Assembly: GCA_944327465.1 (NCBI GenBank)
Contig: CALVHH010000013.1
Span: 1 to 49,041 of the forward strand
Length of the DNA: 49,041 nucleotides
Reading direction: 5' to 3'
DNA from: an uncultured Clostridia bacterium
GTDB taxonomy: Bacteria; Bacillota; Clostridia; Christensenellales; Borkfalkiaceae
In this document: positions 33,108 to 41,640 of the stretch, piece by piece
Layout: each line of letters opens with the position of its first letter
How positions within the stretch are numbered: position 1 is the stretch's first letter
Notes under the pieces: model-generated
Told to the model about the DNA's origin: nothing
Database searches by the model: none
Seen by the model: the letters and a program-made list of their open reading frames with translations, nothing else
Translations under genes and position numbers: made by a program

Positions 33108-33764
33108 ATGAAAATAGAATACTTGGGGCATTCGTCCTTCAAACTTACCGAAAGCACGGGCACCAGCGTGGTGACCGACCCATATGACGACAGCATAGGC
33201 TATCGCATGCCTTCGGTCTCAGCCGACGCCGTCACCGTGTCACATCACCATTACGACCACGATGCCGTCGCAAAAGTCAAGGGCGATCCCGTCGTTCTGG
33301 ACAGCGAAATCGGCTTTACGCTCAAGGACAGCGTCGACATAAGTTCAATAAAGAGCTTTCACGACGACAGCCGCGGCAAAAAACGCGGCGAAAACATAAT
33401 CTTCAAATTCCGCATGGACGGGCTGGACGTCTGCCATCTCGGCGACCTCGGCGAGGACTGTTCTTCCGACCTCATCGAAATGATACTGCCCGTCAACGTC
33501 CTGCTCATTCCCGTCGGCGGCAACTACACCATCGACAGCAAAATGGCAAAGGAATACGTCGACAGGATAATGCCGGATATCGTCATACCCATGCACTACC
33601 GGGCAAAGGGCTGCAAGCTCGATATCGACAAGGTCGACGACTTTTTGGATGAGTTTGACGGCGAAAACGTCTGCATAGTCGAAGAGGGCAGCTGCATCGA
33701 AGTTTCGCGTGACGATCTCGACGGCGGTCAGACCACTATAATAGTTATGGAGCAGGTGCAATAA
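33108..33764 (+). CDS. MBL-fold metal-dependent hydrolase
   Basis: 218 residues of the UPF0173-like metallo-beta-lactamase group. The metal-binding HHHYDH (46-51) follows the family pattern; CHLGDLG and PMHYR supply further ligands. The substrate is unknown. AAGGAAA precedes the ATG. The stop codon TAA is directly followed by the GTG start of the Rho-like gene, so the two are translationally coupled. Confidence 0.9.
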   Translation: MKIEYLGHSSFKLTESTGTSVVTDPYDDSIGYRMPSVSADAVTVSHHHYDHDAVAKVKGDPVVLDSEIGFTLKDSVDISSIKSFHDDSRGKKRGENIIFKFRMDGLDVCHLGDLGEDCSSDLIEMILPVNVLLIPVGGNYTIDSKMAKEYVDRIMPDIVIPMHYRAKGCKLDIDKVDDFLDEFDGENVCIVEEGSCIEVSRDDLDGGQTTIIVMEQVQ

Positions 33765-35192
33765 GTGGGACGCATTTTAGACGAGCTTACTAAAAAACTC
33801 AATATGAGCGGCATACATCCCCTTCGTCAGCTCGGCAGAGCGGTGGGGGTGTACAGCCCTACAAACAAAAAGAAGGAAGAGCTCATTGCCGACATTCTGG
33901 CAATAGCCACCAACCGCGCCGACCCCATAGTCAACAATCACCGCGGCGCTCCGCCCAAGTCGGAAGACTACGACAAGGCGCTCCTTGCCGACGTCGAGCG
34001 CTGCCGCCGCTACTATGCGGGACTTACGCTCGCCGAAACCGAAGACGAACTTCCGCCCGCCAGCCTGACCGTGTCTTCGCCCGACTGCGGCGATGACGAA
34101 CTGCTCTGCTCGGGCATTCTCGAAAACGAGGACAAGTACTGGTTCGTGCGCACACGCAATATGCAGATATCTTCGGGCGCCGACGTGTTCGTGCAGTCGG
34201 CGTTCATAAACCGCTTCAAGATGCGCACGGGCGACTTTGTAGTCTGCAAGGCAAAGCGGCGCGAAGGCGAAAACCCTTCGGCAACCTATATAGTGTCCGT
34301 AAACGGAGTGTCGCCCGACGACCTCCGCCGCGTTCCGTTCGAAAATTTCACGCCCTGCTATCCCTCCGAGCGCATAAGCCTCGAATACCCCGGCTGCTCT
34401 CTCACCGAAAGGGTCATCGATTTGTTTTCACCCGTGGGCAAGGGACAGCGCGCCATAATATTTGCGCCGCCCCTTTCGGGCGCGACTTCCATGCTCAGGA
34501 GCATTGCGCTCTCCATAGTCAAAAACCATCCGCAGATAAACGTAGTCGCCGTGCTCATCGACGCCAGACCGGAGGAGATGACCGACTTCCGCCGCGCTGT
34601 CGCCGGTGCGGAAATTGCCTGCTCATCCTTCGACAGGGGCTCCGCGCACCACATACACACGGCAAAGCTTGCCCTCGAGCACGCCAAGCGCCTCGTAGAA
34701 TCGGGCAGGGACGTCGTGCTGCTCATCGACAGCCTCACCGCGCTCGTCCGCGCCTATCTCAATTCGGGCAGGTCGTCCCAGAGCATGCCCGACGCCCAGG
34801 CGTTCATCGAATCCAAGCGCTTTATCGGCGCCGCCCGCAATACCGAAGAGGGCGGTTCGCTCACGATAATAGGCACGGCAATGCTGGGCTGCAGCCCTAC
34901 GGACGAAGCCGTCCGCGACGAGTTCGGCCGCATAATAAACATGCAGATAGTACTCTCGCGCGAGCTCGCCGTCGAAGGCATATATCCCGCGTTCGATATG
35001 GCGTTCTCGGGTGCCCGGCAGGAAGACCTGCTGCTCACCAAGGCGCAATGCTCGGCGGCTTCCGCCGTGCGTTCGGCTGTAGCCCGCGGCATGAGCTTCA
35101 AGGGCGTGCTCGATGCAATGGCTGCGTCGAACGGCAACGACGATTTTGTCGAAAACGTATCCGGATATCTCGAAAGGTTTAAAAATGATTGA
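33765..35192 (+). CDS. Rho homologue with inactivated ATPase site
   Basis: 475 residues aligned along the whole length of Rho: SAP-like N-domain (about 15-50), a short insertion, the cold-shock RNA-binding domain (about 112-200) and the RecA-type ATPase (about 205-460). The ATPase is altered. Walker A reads APPLSGATS (234-242) where Rho has APPKAGKT, so the essential lysine is Ala240. The catalytic glutamate of DERPEE is Ala267 (DARPEE). The R-loop lysine of GSKMDE is replaced (CSPTDE). Walker B aspartate (Asp322) and the arginine finger (Arg418) remain. A paralogue that binds RNA or joins Rho rings without hydrolysis is the simplest reading. It overlaps obg by 8 bp. Confidence 0.88.
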   Translation: MGRILDELTKKLNMSGIHPLRQLGRAVGVYSPTNKKKEELIADILAIATNRADPIVNNHRGAPPKSEDYDKALLADVERCRRYYAGLTLAETEDELPPASLTVSSPDCGDDELLCSGILENEDKYWFVRTRNMQISSGADVFVQSAFINRFKMRTGDFVVCKAKRREGENPSATYIVSVNGVSPDDLRRVPFENFTPCYPSERISLEYPGCSLTERVIDLFSPVGKGQRAIIFAPPLSGATSMLRSIALSIVKNHPQINVVAVLIDARPEEMTDFRRAVAGAEIACSSFDRGSAHHIHTAKLALEHAKRLVESGRDVVLLIDSLTALVRAYLNSGRSSQSMPDAQAFIESKRFIGAARNTEEGGSLTIIGTAMLGCSPTDEAVRDEFGRIINMQIVLSRELAVEGIYPAFDMAFSGARQEDLLLTKAQCSAASAVRSAVARGMSFKGVLDAMAASNGNDDFVENVSGYLERFKND

Positions 35193-36468
35193 TAAAAACG
35201 TATTCACCGACAGGGTGCGCATAACCATAAAATCTGGCGACGGCGGCGACGGAATGAATTCCTTCAAGTCGTTCAAGGGCAAGCCTGCCTGCGGCCCCGA
35301 CGGCGGCGACGGCGGCAAGGGCGGCGACGTGTACCTGCTTGCCGACCGCTCCATGAACGACCTCATTTGCTTCCGCTTTACAAACAAGTATGTCGCGGGC
35401 GACGGCGAGCGCGGCGGCACCAACCGCTGCTCGGGCAAGGGCGGCGCCGACGTCGTAATAAAAGTACCGGTCGGCACCATAGTGCGCGACTACGAAAGCA
35501 AGACGATTATCTGCGACATGTTCCGCGACGGCGATAAAAAGCTCATCGCCGAAGGCGGCAGGGGCGGCAAGGGCAACGTCCGCTTTACCACCGCCCGCAG
35601 GCATGCGCCCAACTTTGCGCAGAAGGGCGAAAAAACTACCGAGCACATCCTGCTTTTAGAGCTCAAAGTCATAGCCGACGTCGGCATAATCGGCTTCCCC
35701 AACGTGGGTAAGTCTACTCTGCTTTCAAAAATATCTGCCGCCCGCCCCAAGATAGCCAACTATCACTTCACCACGCTCTCGCCCAATCTCGGCGTCGTCA
35801 GCCGCTACGAACAGTCCTTCGTGGCGGCCGATATACCCGGTCTCATCGAGGGCGCCTCGCAGGGCGCGGGGCTCGGTCACGACTTCTTAAAGCACATCGA
35901 GCGCACGCGCATGCTTCTGCACGTCGTCGATATTTCGGGCATGGAGGGCAGGGACCCCGTCGAAGATTTTAAAAAAATCAACGAAGAGCTCAAAAACTAC
36001 TCTCAAAAACTCGCCTCGCTCCCCCAAGTGATCGCCCTCAACAAGTGCGACATCCCCGGCAGCGAGCAAAACATATCCGCGTTCGAAAGCGCATATGGCG
36101 GCGCCTTTCCCATATATCGCATCGCCGCCGTCACCGGCGAGGGGACGGGCGAGCTCATCGACGGCATATTCTCGGTATTAAAAGATTTGCCTCCCGTTCA
36201 GCCCGTCGAAGCCGATGAAAGCTTCACATACCGCCCGAGCGGAGACCTCGATTACGAAATCTTCGTCGATGAAAACGGCGCCTACGTCGTCGTGGGCACG
36301 CTCGTCGATATGCTCTGCCGCAACGTGTCCCTGAACGACCCCGACTCGATGGCGTATTTCCAAAAGATACTGCGCGATAAGGGCGTCATATCCCGTCTTA
36401 CCGCAATGGGCATAAACGAGCGCGACACCGTCATAGTCGGCGACGTGGAATTTGAATTCGTAAGCTGA
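35185..36468 (+). CDS. obg: Obg/CgtA GTPase
   Basis: 427 residues: glycine-rich Obg domain (about 1-160), G domain with GFPNVGKST (170-178) and NKCD (286-289), and a C-terminal OCT domain (about 350-427). It acts in 50S ribosome maturation and the stringent response. Start at 35185 inside the end of the Rho-like gene, with AAAGGT upstream. It lacks the usual rplU-rpmA neighbours. Confidence 0.95.
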   Translation: MIDKNVFTDRVRITIKSGDGGDGMNSFKSFKGKPACGPDGGDGGKGGDVYLLADRSMNDLICFRFTNKYVAGDGERGGTNRCSGKGGADVVIKVPVGTIVRDYESKTIICDMFRDGDKKLIAEGGRGGKGNVRFTTARRHAPNFAQKGEKTTEHILLLELKVIADVGIIGFPNVGKSTLLSKISAARPKIANYHFTTLSPNLGVVSRYEQSFVAADIPGLIEGASQGAGLGHDFLKHIERTRMLLHVVDISGMEGRDPVEDFKKINEELKNYSQKLASLPQVIALNKCDIPGSEQNISAFESAYGGAFPIYRIAAVTGEGTGELIDGIFSVLKDLPPVQPVEADESFTYRPSGDLDYEIFVDENGAYVVVGTLVDMLCRNVSLNDPDSMAYFQKILRDKGVISRLTAMGINERDTVIVGDVEFEFVS

Positions 36469-36492
36469 TATAGTGCGTTCAATTTAAAAATC

Positions 36493-37122
36493 ATGTCAAA
36501 TTATCTGTCTGTCTGCGGACAATGCGTCACGCAGAAAGTCATCGAAAAATCGCGCTTTATAACCACTTCGGCGCACGTCGAGGGCGAAGAGCAGGCAAAA
36601 GCCTTTGTCGCATCCGTCGCAAAGCGCTATTCCGACGCCACCCACAACTGCTACGCGTATATATGCGATGCGGCTGGCAACTTTCTGCGCTTTTCTGATG
36701 ACGGCGAACCGCAGGGTACGGCGGGCATGCCCATGCTCGAAGTGCTCAAAGCCAAAAAACTCGTGCAGACCGCCGTCGTCGTCACGCGCTACTTCGGCGG
36801 CATAAAGCTGGGTGCGGGCGGACTGGTCAGGGCATATTCGGGCAGCGTCGCGCTCAATCTGCAGCAGGCAAAGCTCGTCTGCTATGCGCAGTGCGCCCGG
36901 GCAGAATACACCGTCGACTATGCCCTCGCCGATGCTGCAAGGCGGTACATCTCGCAGAGCGACTGCACCCTCACCGACACCCGCTACGAAAGCGGCGTCA
37001 CCTTTGTCGTGGCAGTCCGCGCCGAAAACGAGACGGCTTTCGAAGGCGGCATGATAAACGCCCTCAACGGCAGGGTAATTATCTCCGCCAAGCGCCGCTA
37101 CTACTTTCCCTTTGAAGTTTAG
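36493..37122 (+). CDS. YigZ/IMPACT family protein
   Basis: 209 residues. The N-domain carries the family motif DDGEPQGTAGMP (about 70-81) and RYFGGIKLGAGGLVRAYS (about 99-116); the C-domain is the DUF1949 ferredoxin-like fold. Eukaryotic IMPACT regulates Gcn2; the bacterial role is unclear. It ends the plus-strand run that began with tyrA, 24 bp after obg. Confidence 0.93.
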   Translation: MSNYLSVCGQCVTQKVIEKSRFITTSAHVEGEEQAKAFVASVAKRYSDATHNCYAYICDAAGNFLRFSDDGEPQGTAGMPMLEVLKAKKLVQTAVVVTRYFGGIKLGAGGLVRAYSGSVALNLQQAKLVCYAQCARAEYTVDYALADAARRYISQSDCTLTDTRYESGVTFVVAVRAENETAFEGGMINALNGRVIISAKRRYYFPFEV

Positions 37123-37125
37123 TCT

Positions 37126-37164
37126 CTGCGCGCCCCACACGGCTTTTCCGTGCGGGGCGCGCAG
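37126..37164 (+). terminator. long GC-rich hairpin after yigZ
   Basis: A 17-bp stem with one A-C mismatch, CTTTT loop. No T tract follows, so it is at best a weak intrinsic terminator. Confidence 0.5.
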
Positions 37165-37225
37165 CCCGTCTGGCGGCAAAATGCAAAAAAAGTGTTCGCG
37201 CTCCGCCTGCGGCTTGCTACATTTA

Positions 37226-37255
37226 TTGACATTTTGCGTGCATTTCTGCTATACT
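37226..37255 (+). promoter_or_regulatory. promoter of the GNAT-like gene
   Basis: -35 TTGACA (37226-37231), 18-bp spacer, -10 TATACT (37250-37255) with an upstream TG-C. Confidence 0.75.
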
Positions 37256-37286
37256 GTTCAGGTAAATACAAGAGAGGAAAATGAAT

Positions 37287-38426
37287 ATGATAAAAGTTGT
37301 ACAGGTTTCAGGCAAGCGCGACAAAAAGAAGTTTTTCAAATTTCTTATAGACCTATACAGGGGCAACCCCTATGCCGCGCCCAATCTCTATGCCGATGAG
37401 TTTGCCGAGTTCGACCCCAACGTCAACGACGCCTTCCGCTTTGCCGACTGCAAAATGTTTCTTGCCTACAAGGACGGTAAACTCGCGGGCAGGATAGCCG
37501 GCATCTGGCACCGCGGCGCAAACCAAAAGACGGGTCTCAAACAGCTGCGCTTTACTCGCTTCGACGTCATCGACGATTTCGAAGTCACCAAGGCGCTGTT
37601 TGAAAAGCTCTTCGAGTGGGCGAGGGAGCTGGGCATGGACGAAATTATCGGGCCTATATCCTTTTCGGACCTCAACGAAGAGGGTATGCTCATAGAAGGT
37701 TTCGATAAGGACAGCACATATATCGAAATTTATAACTATCCCTACTATGTCGAGCACATGCAAAAGCTGGGCGCATATAAGGTGGTCGACTGGAACAGCT
37801 ACCGCATGTCCGTGCCCGCCGAACGCGACGTTCGCCTTTCCCGCCTTGCCGAAGCCATAAAAAAGCGCGGCGGGTACGAGGTGCTCGACGTGGAAGGATT
37901 GATGAAGCGCGATAAAAAGTCGCTCGACCGCTATGTAATGGAGTGCCTCGACGTGCTCGACGAAAGTTTTTCGCACCTCTACGGCACCAGCCCGCTGAAC
38001 GAAAAGCAGAAGAGGAGGGAGATGAACACGATATACCAGGTGCTCATCCCTCAATTTGCCGCCGTCATCTTAAAGGACGACCATGTTGTATCTTACGGCT
38101 TTGTAATGCCGTCCATGCTAAAAGTGCTGCAAAAGGCGCACGGCAGCATACTGCCTTTCGGTATCCTTCCGTACATAAAAGCCATGTCGCATCCCGAAGT
38201 CGCCGACATGATGTCCATAGGCGTAAGGCACGACCACTCCAATATGGGCACCGTCGCGATCATAATGGACCACATCCTTTGCGGTCTCATCCAAAAGGGC
38301 GTTAAATATCTCGAAACGGGCCCCGAGCTCGAAACCAACCTCAACGTGCAGAACTTGTGGAAGAACTTCGACCGCCGCCTCGTAAAGCGCCGCCGCTGCT
38401 GGGGACTGAGCGTTCCCGCCGAATAA
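37287..38426 (+). CDS. GNAT-like protein of unknown substrate
   Basis: 379 residues. The N-half (FLAYKDGKLAGRIAGI at about 58-73, then IIGPISFSDLNEEGMLIEGF at about 124-143) resembles the YghO-type double acetyltransferase fold; the C-half (FAAVILKDDHVVSYGFVMPS onward) contains the second GNAT-like half. Substrate unknown. Two ATGs lie 6 bp apart; GAGAGG is 3 bp before the first and 9 bp before the second, so I take the second. Single-gene unit. Confidence 0.78.
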   Translation: MIKVVQVSGKRDKKKFFKFLIDLYRGNPYAAPNLYADEFAEFDPNVNDAFRFADCKMFLAYKDGKLAGRIAGIWHRGANQKTGLKQLRFTRFDVIDDFEVTKALFEKLFEWARELGMDEIIGPISFSDLNEEGMLIEGFDKDSTYIEIYNYPYYVEHMQKLGAYKVVDWNSYRMSVPAERDVRLSRLAEAIKKRGGYEVLDVEGLMKRDKKSLDRYVMECLDVLDESFSHLYGTSPLNEKQKRREMNTIYQVLIPQFAAVILKDDHVVSYGFVMPSMLKVLQKAHGSILPFGILPYIKAMSHPEVADMMSIGVRHDHSNMGTVAIIMDHILCGLIQKGVKYLETGPELETNLNVQNLWKNFDRRLVKRRRCWGLSVPAE

Positions 38427-38482
38427 GTTGTGTCGGATTTTTAACTATTTTGCCAAATTTTGTCAGTGATGGCGCATTAATG

Positions 38483-38511
38483 TTGACAAAATGGTAAATA
38501 CTGTCTATAAT
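38483..38511 (+). promoter_or_regulatory. promoter of the exopolysaccharide locus
   Basis: Full consensus TTGACA (38483-38488), 17-bp spacer, TATAAT (38506-38511). A 75-nt leader follows without a clear structure. Confidence 0.85.
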
Positions 38512-38592
38512 AATTTCGTATAGCGTATATTTAAAATTTTAATACGCAATATTATTATCCGCACCTCAACGGTTCGGTCAAGGAGAGTAAAC

Positions 38593-40056
38593 TTGGAAAG
38601 TAATCAGCATGACGATGTAATAAGGCTCGGCGATATCTTCCGCGTACTGTGGAAAAATATCATACTCATCGCCATAATCACGGCAGCAGTCTTTGTCGCA
38701 GGCATAGTATATACCTTCGGCATAGCCCAGCCGCAATATGCTTCCAACGCCACGTTCCTCGTGGCTGTCAACACCCCCTCGTCGGGCGACGGCGAAAACG
38801 TAGACTATTCAAACTCGCTCCGCCTCGTCACCACGGCGGCAAAACTCGTCACCGAAGACAACGTGCTTCGCCCCGTGGCAGAAGACAACGAGCTTGCGGT
38901 AGGCGACCTCAGGGATATGGTCAGCGTGTCCTACGACACCAACAGCTTCCTCGTCACCGTCACCGTCGAGTGCGATAACAGCACGCTTTCAATGCGCCTC
39001 GCCAACGAGCTCGTCGAAAGTCTTATCGATGTCAGCAATACCGACGGCTCGGGCGTTGATATCCTCTTCAAGAACACCATCTCAATGACCTCGCCCGCAG
39101 TGCGCGGCACATATTCTTCGCCCAACAGGGCGCTCTATCTCGCCATATTCCTGCTCGGCGGACTGGTCGTCGGCTGCATAGCCGTGTATGTAAAGGAGTT
39201 CTGCTCCAACAAGTTCCGCAACCGCGACGACATCGAAGGCTACCTCGGCGAAAAGGTCGTCGGCTACTTTGTCGACGATAAGACAAAGGATAAAAATGTG
39301 TCAAAAGCCGAAAACGAAGCCCGCAAGGTAGAGCTTGCCGAACCGGGCATCCGCGCCTACGAGCCCTATAACAAGCTGCTCACAAACATCAAATATTCCA
39401 ACGTCGACAACCCCTACCGCGTTATAATGATAACCTCCTCGCAGGAGAAGGAATTGAAGAGCACCACGATAGGCAACTTCGCCTGCTGCATGGCTTACAA
39501 CAAGCTCAAGGTAGTGCTCATAGATATGGACATGCGCAAGCCCGTCCAGCACAAGCTCTTCAAAGTGTCCAAGGATAAGGGTATAATAGACTATATCGAC
39601 GGCACCTGTGCCGAAGACGAGGTCATAAAGCATACCAAATACAATGTAGACATAATAACCGCGGGTAAAAAGGTAATAAATCCCCTCGTTATAATCGAAT
39701 CTTCGGCGTTCAAAAAACTGCTTGAAGATCTGCTTTCAAAGTACGACTACGTGCTCATCGATACGCCTCCCGCGCTCGCCTGCTCGGATGCGGCAGCCAT
39801 CAGCAAGCTGTGCGACGGCGTGCTGTTCAACCTCTCAATGCGGGACGTAAAAAAGAAGAAGGCAGCCGTCGCGCTGCAGAGCCTCAGGGACGTAAACGCG
39901 CACGTCATAGGCGTCAACGTGACCAAGGGGCTTGCCGACAGGCACGACGATTCCTATTACTATTACAGCGACAGCTACTATTCCAAAGCCCAGCTCGAAG
40001 AATCGTCCGGCGCCGCTGCGCCCTCGCAGCCCGTCCGCGGCAAAAAGAATAAATGA
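38593..40056 (+). CDS. fused Wzz chain-length regulator and BY-kinase
   Basis: 487 residues. The Wzz domain (about 10-205) has membrane helices at about 22-44 and 181-201; the C-half is the cytoplasmic BY-type tyrosine kinase that CapA/EpsA normally carries as a separate CapB/EpsB. Walker A' VVLIDMDMRKP (307-317) and Walker B YVLIDTPP (386-393) are good, and a tail tyrosine cluster (455-458, 462, 463) is the autophosphorylation site. Walker A is aberrant: SSQEKELKST (282-291) instead of PGEGKST; only Lys289 and Ser/Thr remain. TTG start with AGGAGAG. It controls polymer length and export. Confidence 0.88.
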   Translation: MESNQHDDVIRLGDIFRVLWKNIILIAIITAAVFVAGIVYTFGIAQPQYASNATFLVAVNTPSSGDGENVDYSNSLRLVTTAAKLVTEDNVLRPVAEDNELAVGDLRDMVSVSYDTNSFLVTVTVECDNSTLSMRLANELVESLIDVSNTDGSGVDILFKNTISMTSPAVRGTYSSPNRALYLAIFLLGGLVVGCIAVYVKEFCSNKFRNRDDIEGYLGEKVVGYFVDDKTKDKNVSKAENEARKVELAEPGIRAYEPYNKLLTNIKYSNVDNPYRVIMITSSQEKELKSTTIGNFACCMAYNKLKVVLIDMDMRKPVQHKLFKVSKDKGIIDYIDGTCAEDEVIKHTKYNVDIITAGKKVINPLVIIESSAFKKLLEDLLSKYDYVLIDTPPALACSDAAAISKLCDGVLFNLSMRDVKKKKAAVALQSLRDVNAHVIGVNVTKGLADRHDDSYYYYSDSYYSKAQLEESSGAAAPSQPVRGKKNK

Positions 40057-40724
40057 TAGATATCCACAGTCACATGCTGCCGGGCGTCGACGACGGGTCG
40101 CCCTCGCTCGCGGTCACAAAAAATATACTTGCAAGGTATGTAGAAGAGGGAGTGGACAAGGTCATCTGCACCCCCCATCAGCACAGCGACCTGCTTCGCC
40201 CCGCGCTCTTAAAGGAGCGGTTTGCCGAACTGCAGCGCAATGTTTCGGAATTTCCCGTCGGGCTCTATCTCGGCGCCGAACTGTACTACTGCGAAAACAT
40301 CGTTGACTTGCTCGCTTCGGGTCAGTTTCTCACGCTCGCCGGCACTAAATATGTGCTCGTCGAGTTCTCCACCAGGCACGAAATGGTCTACATCCCCGAT
40401 GCCGTCTACGAACTTTCGGTGGCGGGATACGTCCCCATCGTCGCTCACATCGAGCGCTATCCCTATTTCCCGTTAAAGCAGTGGGCTGAAGTGCGCGAAA
40501 ACGGCGGGCTCATACAGCTCAACGCCTCCTGTTTTGCCAAAAAGGAAAATCTCGGTCTGGCAAAAAAGGCGCTCAAGGGCGGACTGGTAGATTTTATCGC
40601 CTCCGACGCCCACGGCGACGTCCACCGCCGCGTCGATTTTTCGGCGGCAAAGTCATTCGTCAATAAAAAGTTTCCCAAATACTCGGATGCACTGTTCGGC
40701 AGCCAAAATGCTTTGGGACTATAA
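40053..40724 (+). CDS. CpsB/CapC-type tyrosine phosphatase
   Basis: 223 residues, PHP superfamily manganese phosphatase that reverses BY-kinase phosphorylation. Metal ligands lie in DIHSHMLPGVDDG (3-15), CTPHQH (39-44), the AHIERY segment (about 131-136) and SDAHGD (about 186-191). ATG overlaps the kinase stop by 4 bp (ATGA), so kinase and phosphatase are made together. Confidence 0.93.
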   Translation: MIDIHSHMLPGVDDGSPSLAVTKNILARYVEEGVDKVICTPHQHSDLLRPALLKERFAELQRNVSEFPVGLYLGAELYYCENIVDLLASGQFLTLAGTKYVLVEFSTRHEMVYIPDAVYELSVAGYVPIVAHIERYPYFPLKQWAEVRENGGLIQLNASCFAKKENLGLAKKALKGGLVDFIASDAHGDVHRRVDFSAAKSFVNKKFPKYSDALFGSQNALGL

Positions 40725-40735
40725 CCTGTCTTTCA

Positions 40736-40780
40736 GGCGGTGCGCCGCACTTTCAGTGTGCGGCGCACCGCCGCTATTTT
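40736..40780 (+). terminator. terminator after the phosphatase gene
   Basis: A 15-bp perfect stem (40736-40750 with 40758-40772), loop TTTCAGT, tail GCTATTTT. It separates the regulatory pair from the biosynthetic genes. Confidence 0.75.
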
Positions 40781-40991
40781 GTATAACGGCGGTTAAAATG
40801 TCTGTCATAATCGCAAACTTATTCATGGGGGGATATTTATCGCCATGTGCGCTGTCAGGTTTTGGCATTGCAGGTTGTTTTTTATATGAACGGGTCTCTA
40901 TGTCCGCGTGTCGAAAAATTGTTGTGTATATATGTTTTTTGTTTGATAATAGCTATTTTGGGTCGTCAGACCGTTTTGATGCCGACAACAT

Positions 40992-41039
40992 TTGACATAT
41001 CGCCGCAATGGTAGTATTATTAATGTGTACAAAATGTAC
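40992..41039 (+). promoter_or_regulatory. second exopolysaccharide promoter with a start-site dyad
   Basis: -35 TTGACA (40992-40997), 17-bp spacer, -10 TATTAT (41015-41020). GTACA-AAA-TGTAC (41027-41039) begins at the predicted start point, an operator-like position. Confidence 0.7.
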
Positions 41040-41117
41040 CAAAATTGCAATATTCTGCCTGCGGGCAGGGCATTCAATTATCCTTCCGGCAATGGTGGAG
41101 CGTAAAGCGGAGGAAGA

Positions 41118-41579
41118 GTGACAGGCTTTATAATTGCGGCGGTTGCCGCGTCGGCGATGATCTTCGCCGCAGTCATCATCAATATGTTCATGCGCCGTTT
41201 TAAGGTGCGCCCCGCCGCGGGACGCGCCTTTTGGGGCGTGTTCTTTTGTTATGCCCTGTTCGCTCTCTGTCTCGCCTGCACTCTGCGCGGCGGACAGGCT
41301 GTCGCCGCCTACGGCGAAAGGTACTGGCAGGTCGATTGCGCCGCCGATATCAGGCTGTTTTTCCGCCCCGAGTTTGCGTTCGGGGTCATAAGGCTGTACT
41401 GCATGCTCGCCGCGCTCTCGGTCTTTTCGCTGCTGCTCAGCATAAGTTCCTGCAAGTCCCCTCAAGGGGAATGCCCCGCGCTCTTCTTTGTGCGCGGCAT
41501 GGAGCGTCCGGCAGGCTCGCAGCCGTCGGCGGCGATGTGCGTCGGCGCCTGCAGCTTAAATCAAAGATACAACTCATAA
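41118..41579 (+). CDS. small membrane protein of unknown function
   Basis: 153 residues with helices at about 2-24, 39-58 and 88-110 and a polar Cys-containing tail. I recognise no family. GGAGGA lies only 3 bp before the GTG start, so translation may begin at the ATG at 41157. Its place between a promoter and the sugar transferase and its codon use support a real gene. Its stop lies inside the hairpin that precedes the next gene. Confidence 0.55.
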   Translation: MTGFIIAAVAASAMIFAAVIINMFMRRFKVRPAAGRAFWGVFFCYALFALCLACTLRGGQAVAAYGERYWQVDCAADIRLFFRPEFAFGVIRLYCMLAALSVFSLLLSISSCKSPQGECPALFFVRGMERPAGSQPSAAMCVGACSLNQRYNS

Positions 41580-41630
41580 AATTTTTTTCAACGGCGGCAG
41601 CGCCGTATTTATTGCGAAAAAAATTTTATG
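41575..41630 (+). promoter_or_regulatory. nested inverted repeat at the sugar transferase ribosome site
   Basis: A perfect 14-bp outer arm (41575-41588 with 41617-41630) encloses ACGGCG-GCAG-CGCCGT (41590-41605). The left arm contains the upstream stop codon and the right arm ends at the GGGAGG site, so ribosomes finishing the upstream gene could open it. Confidence 0.6.
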
Positions 41631-41640
41631 GGAGGCTGTT

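Larger units (their letters stand above)
40725..41117 (+). other. intergenic region inside the exopolysaccharide locus
   Basis: 393 bp without a convincing gene. It holds the terminator at 40736, an A/T-rich stretch, and a new promoter at 40992. A 65-codon frame (40798-40995) lacks a ribosome site and resembles no protein I know. Confidence 0.6.

Noticed and set aside
33765-35192. Sequencing error as the cause of the altered Walker A in the Rho-like gene
   Set aside because: The frame is intact for 475 codons, and several separate catalytic positions differ by multi-base codon changes (for example AAG-type to GCG), which errors do not produce.
40798-40995. A 65-codon frame in the exopolysaccharide gap
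   Set aside because: No ribosome site, no promoter before it, and it runs through the next promoter's -35 box.
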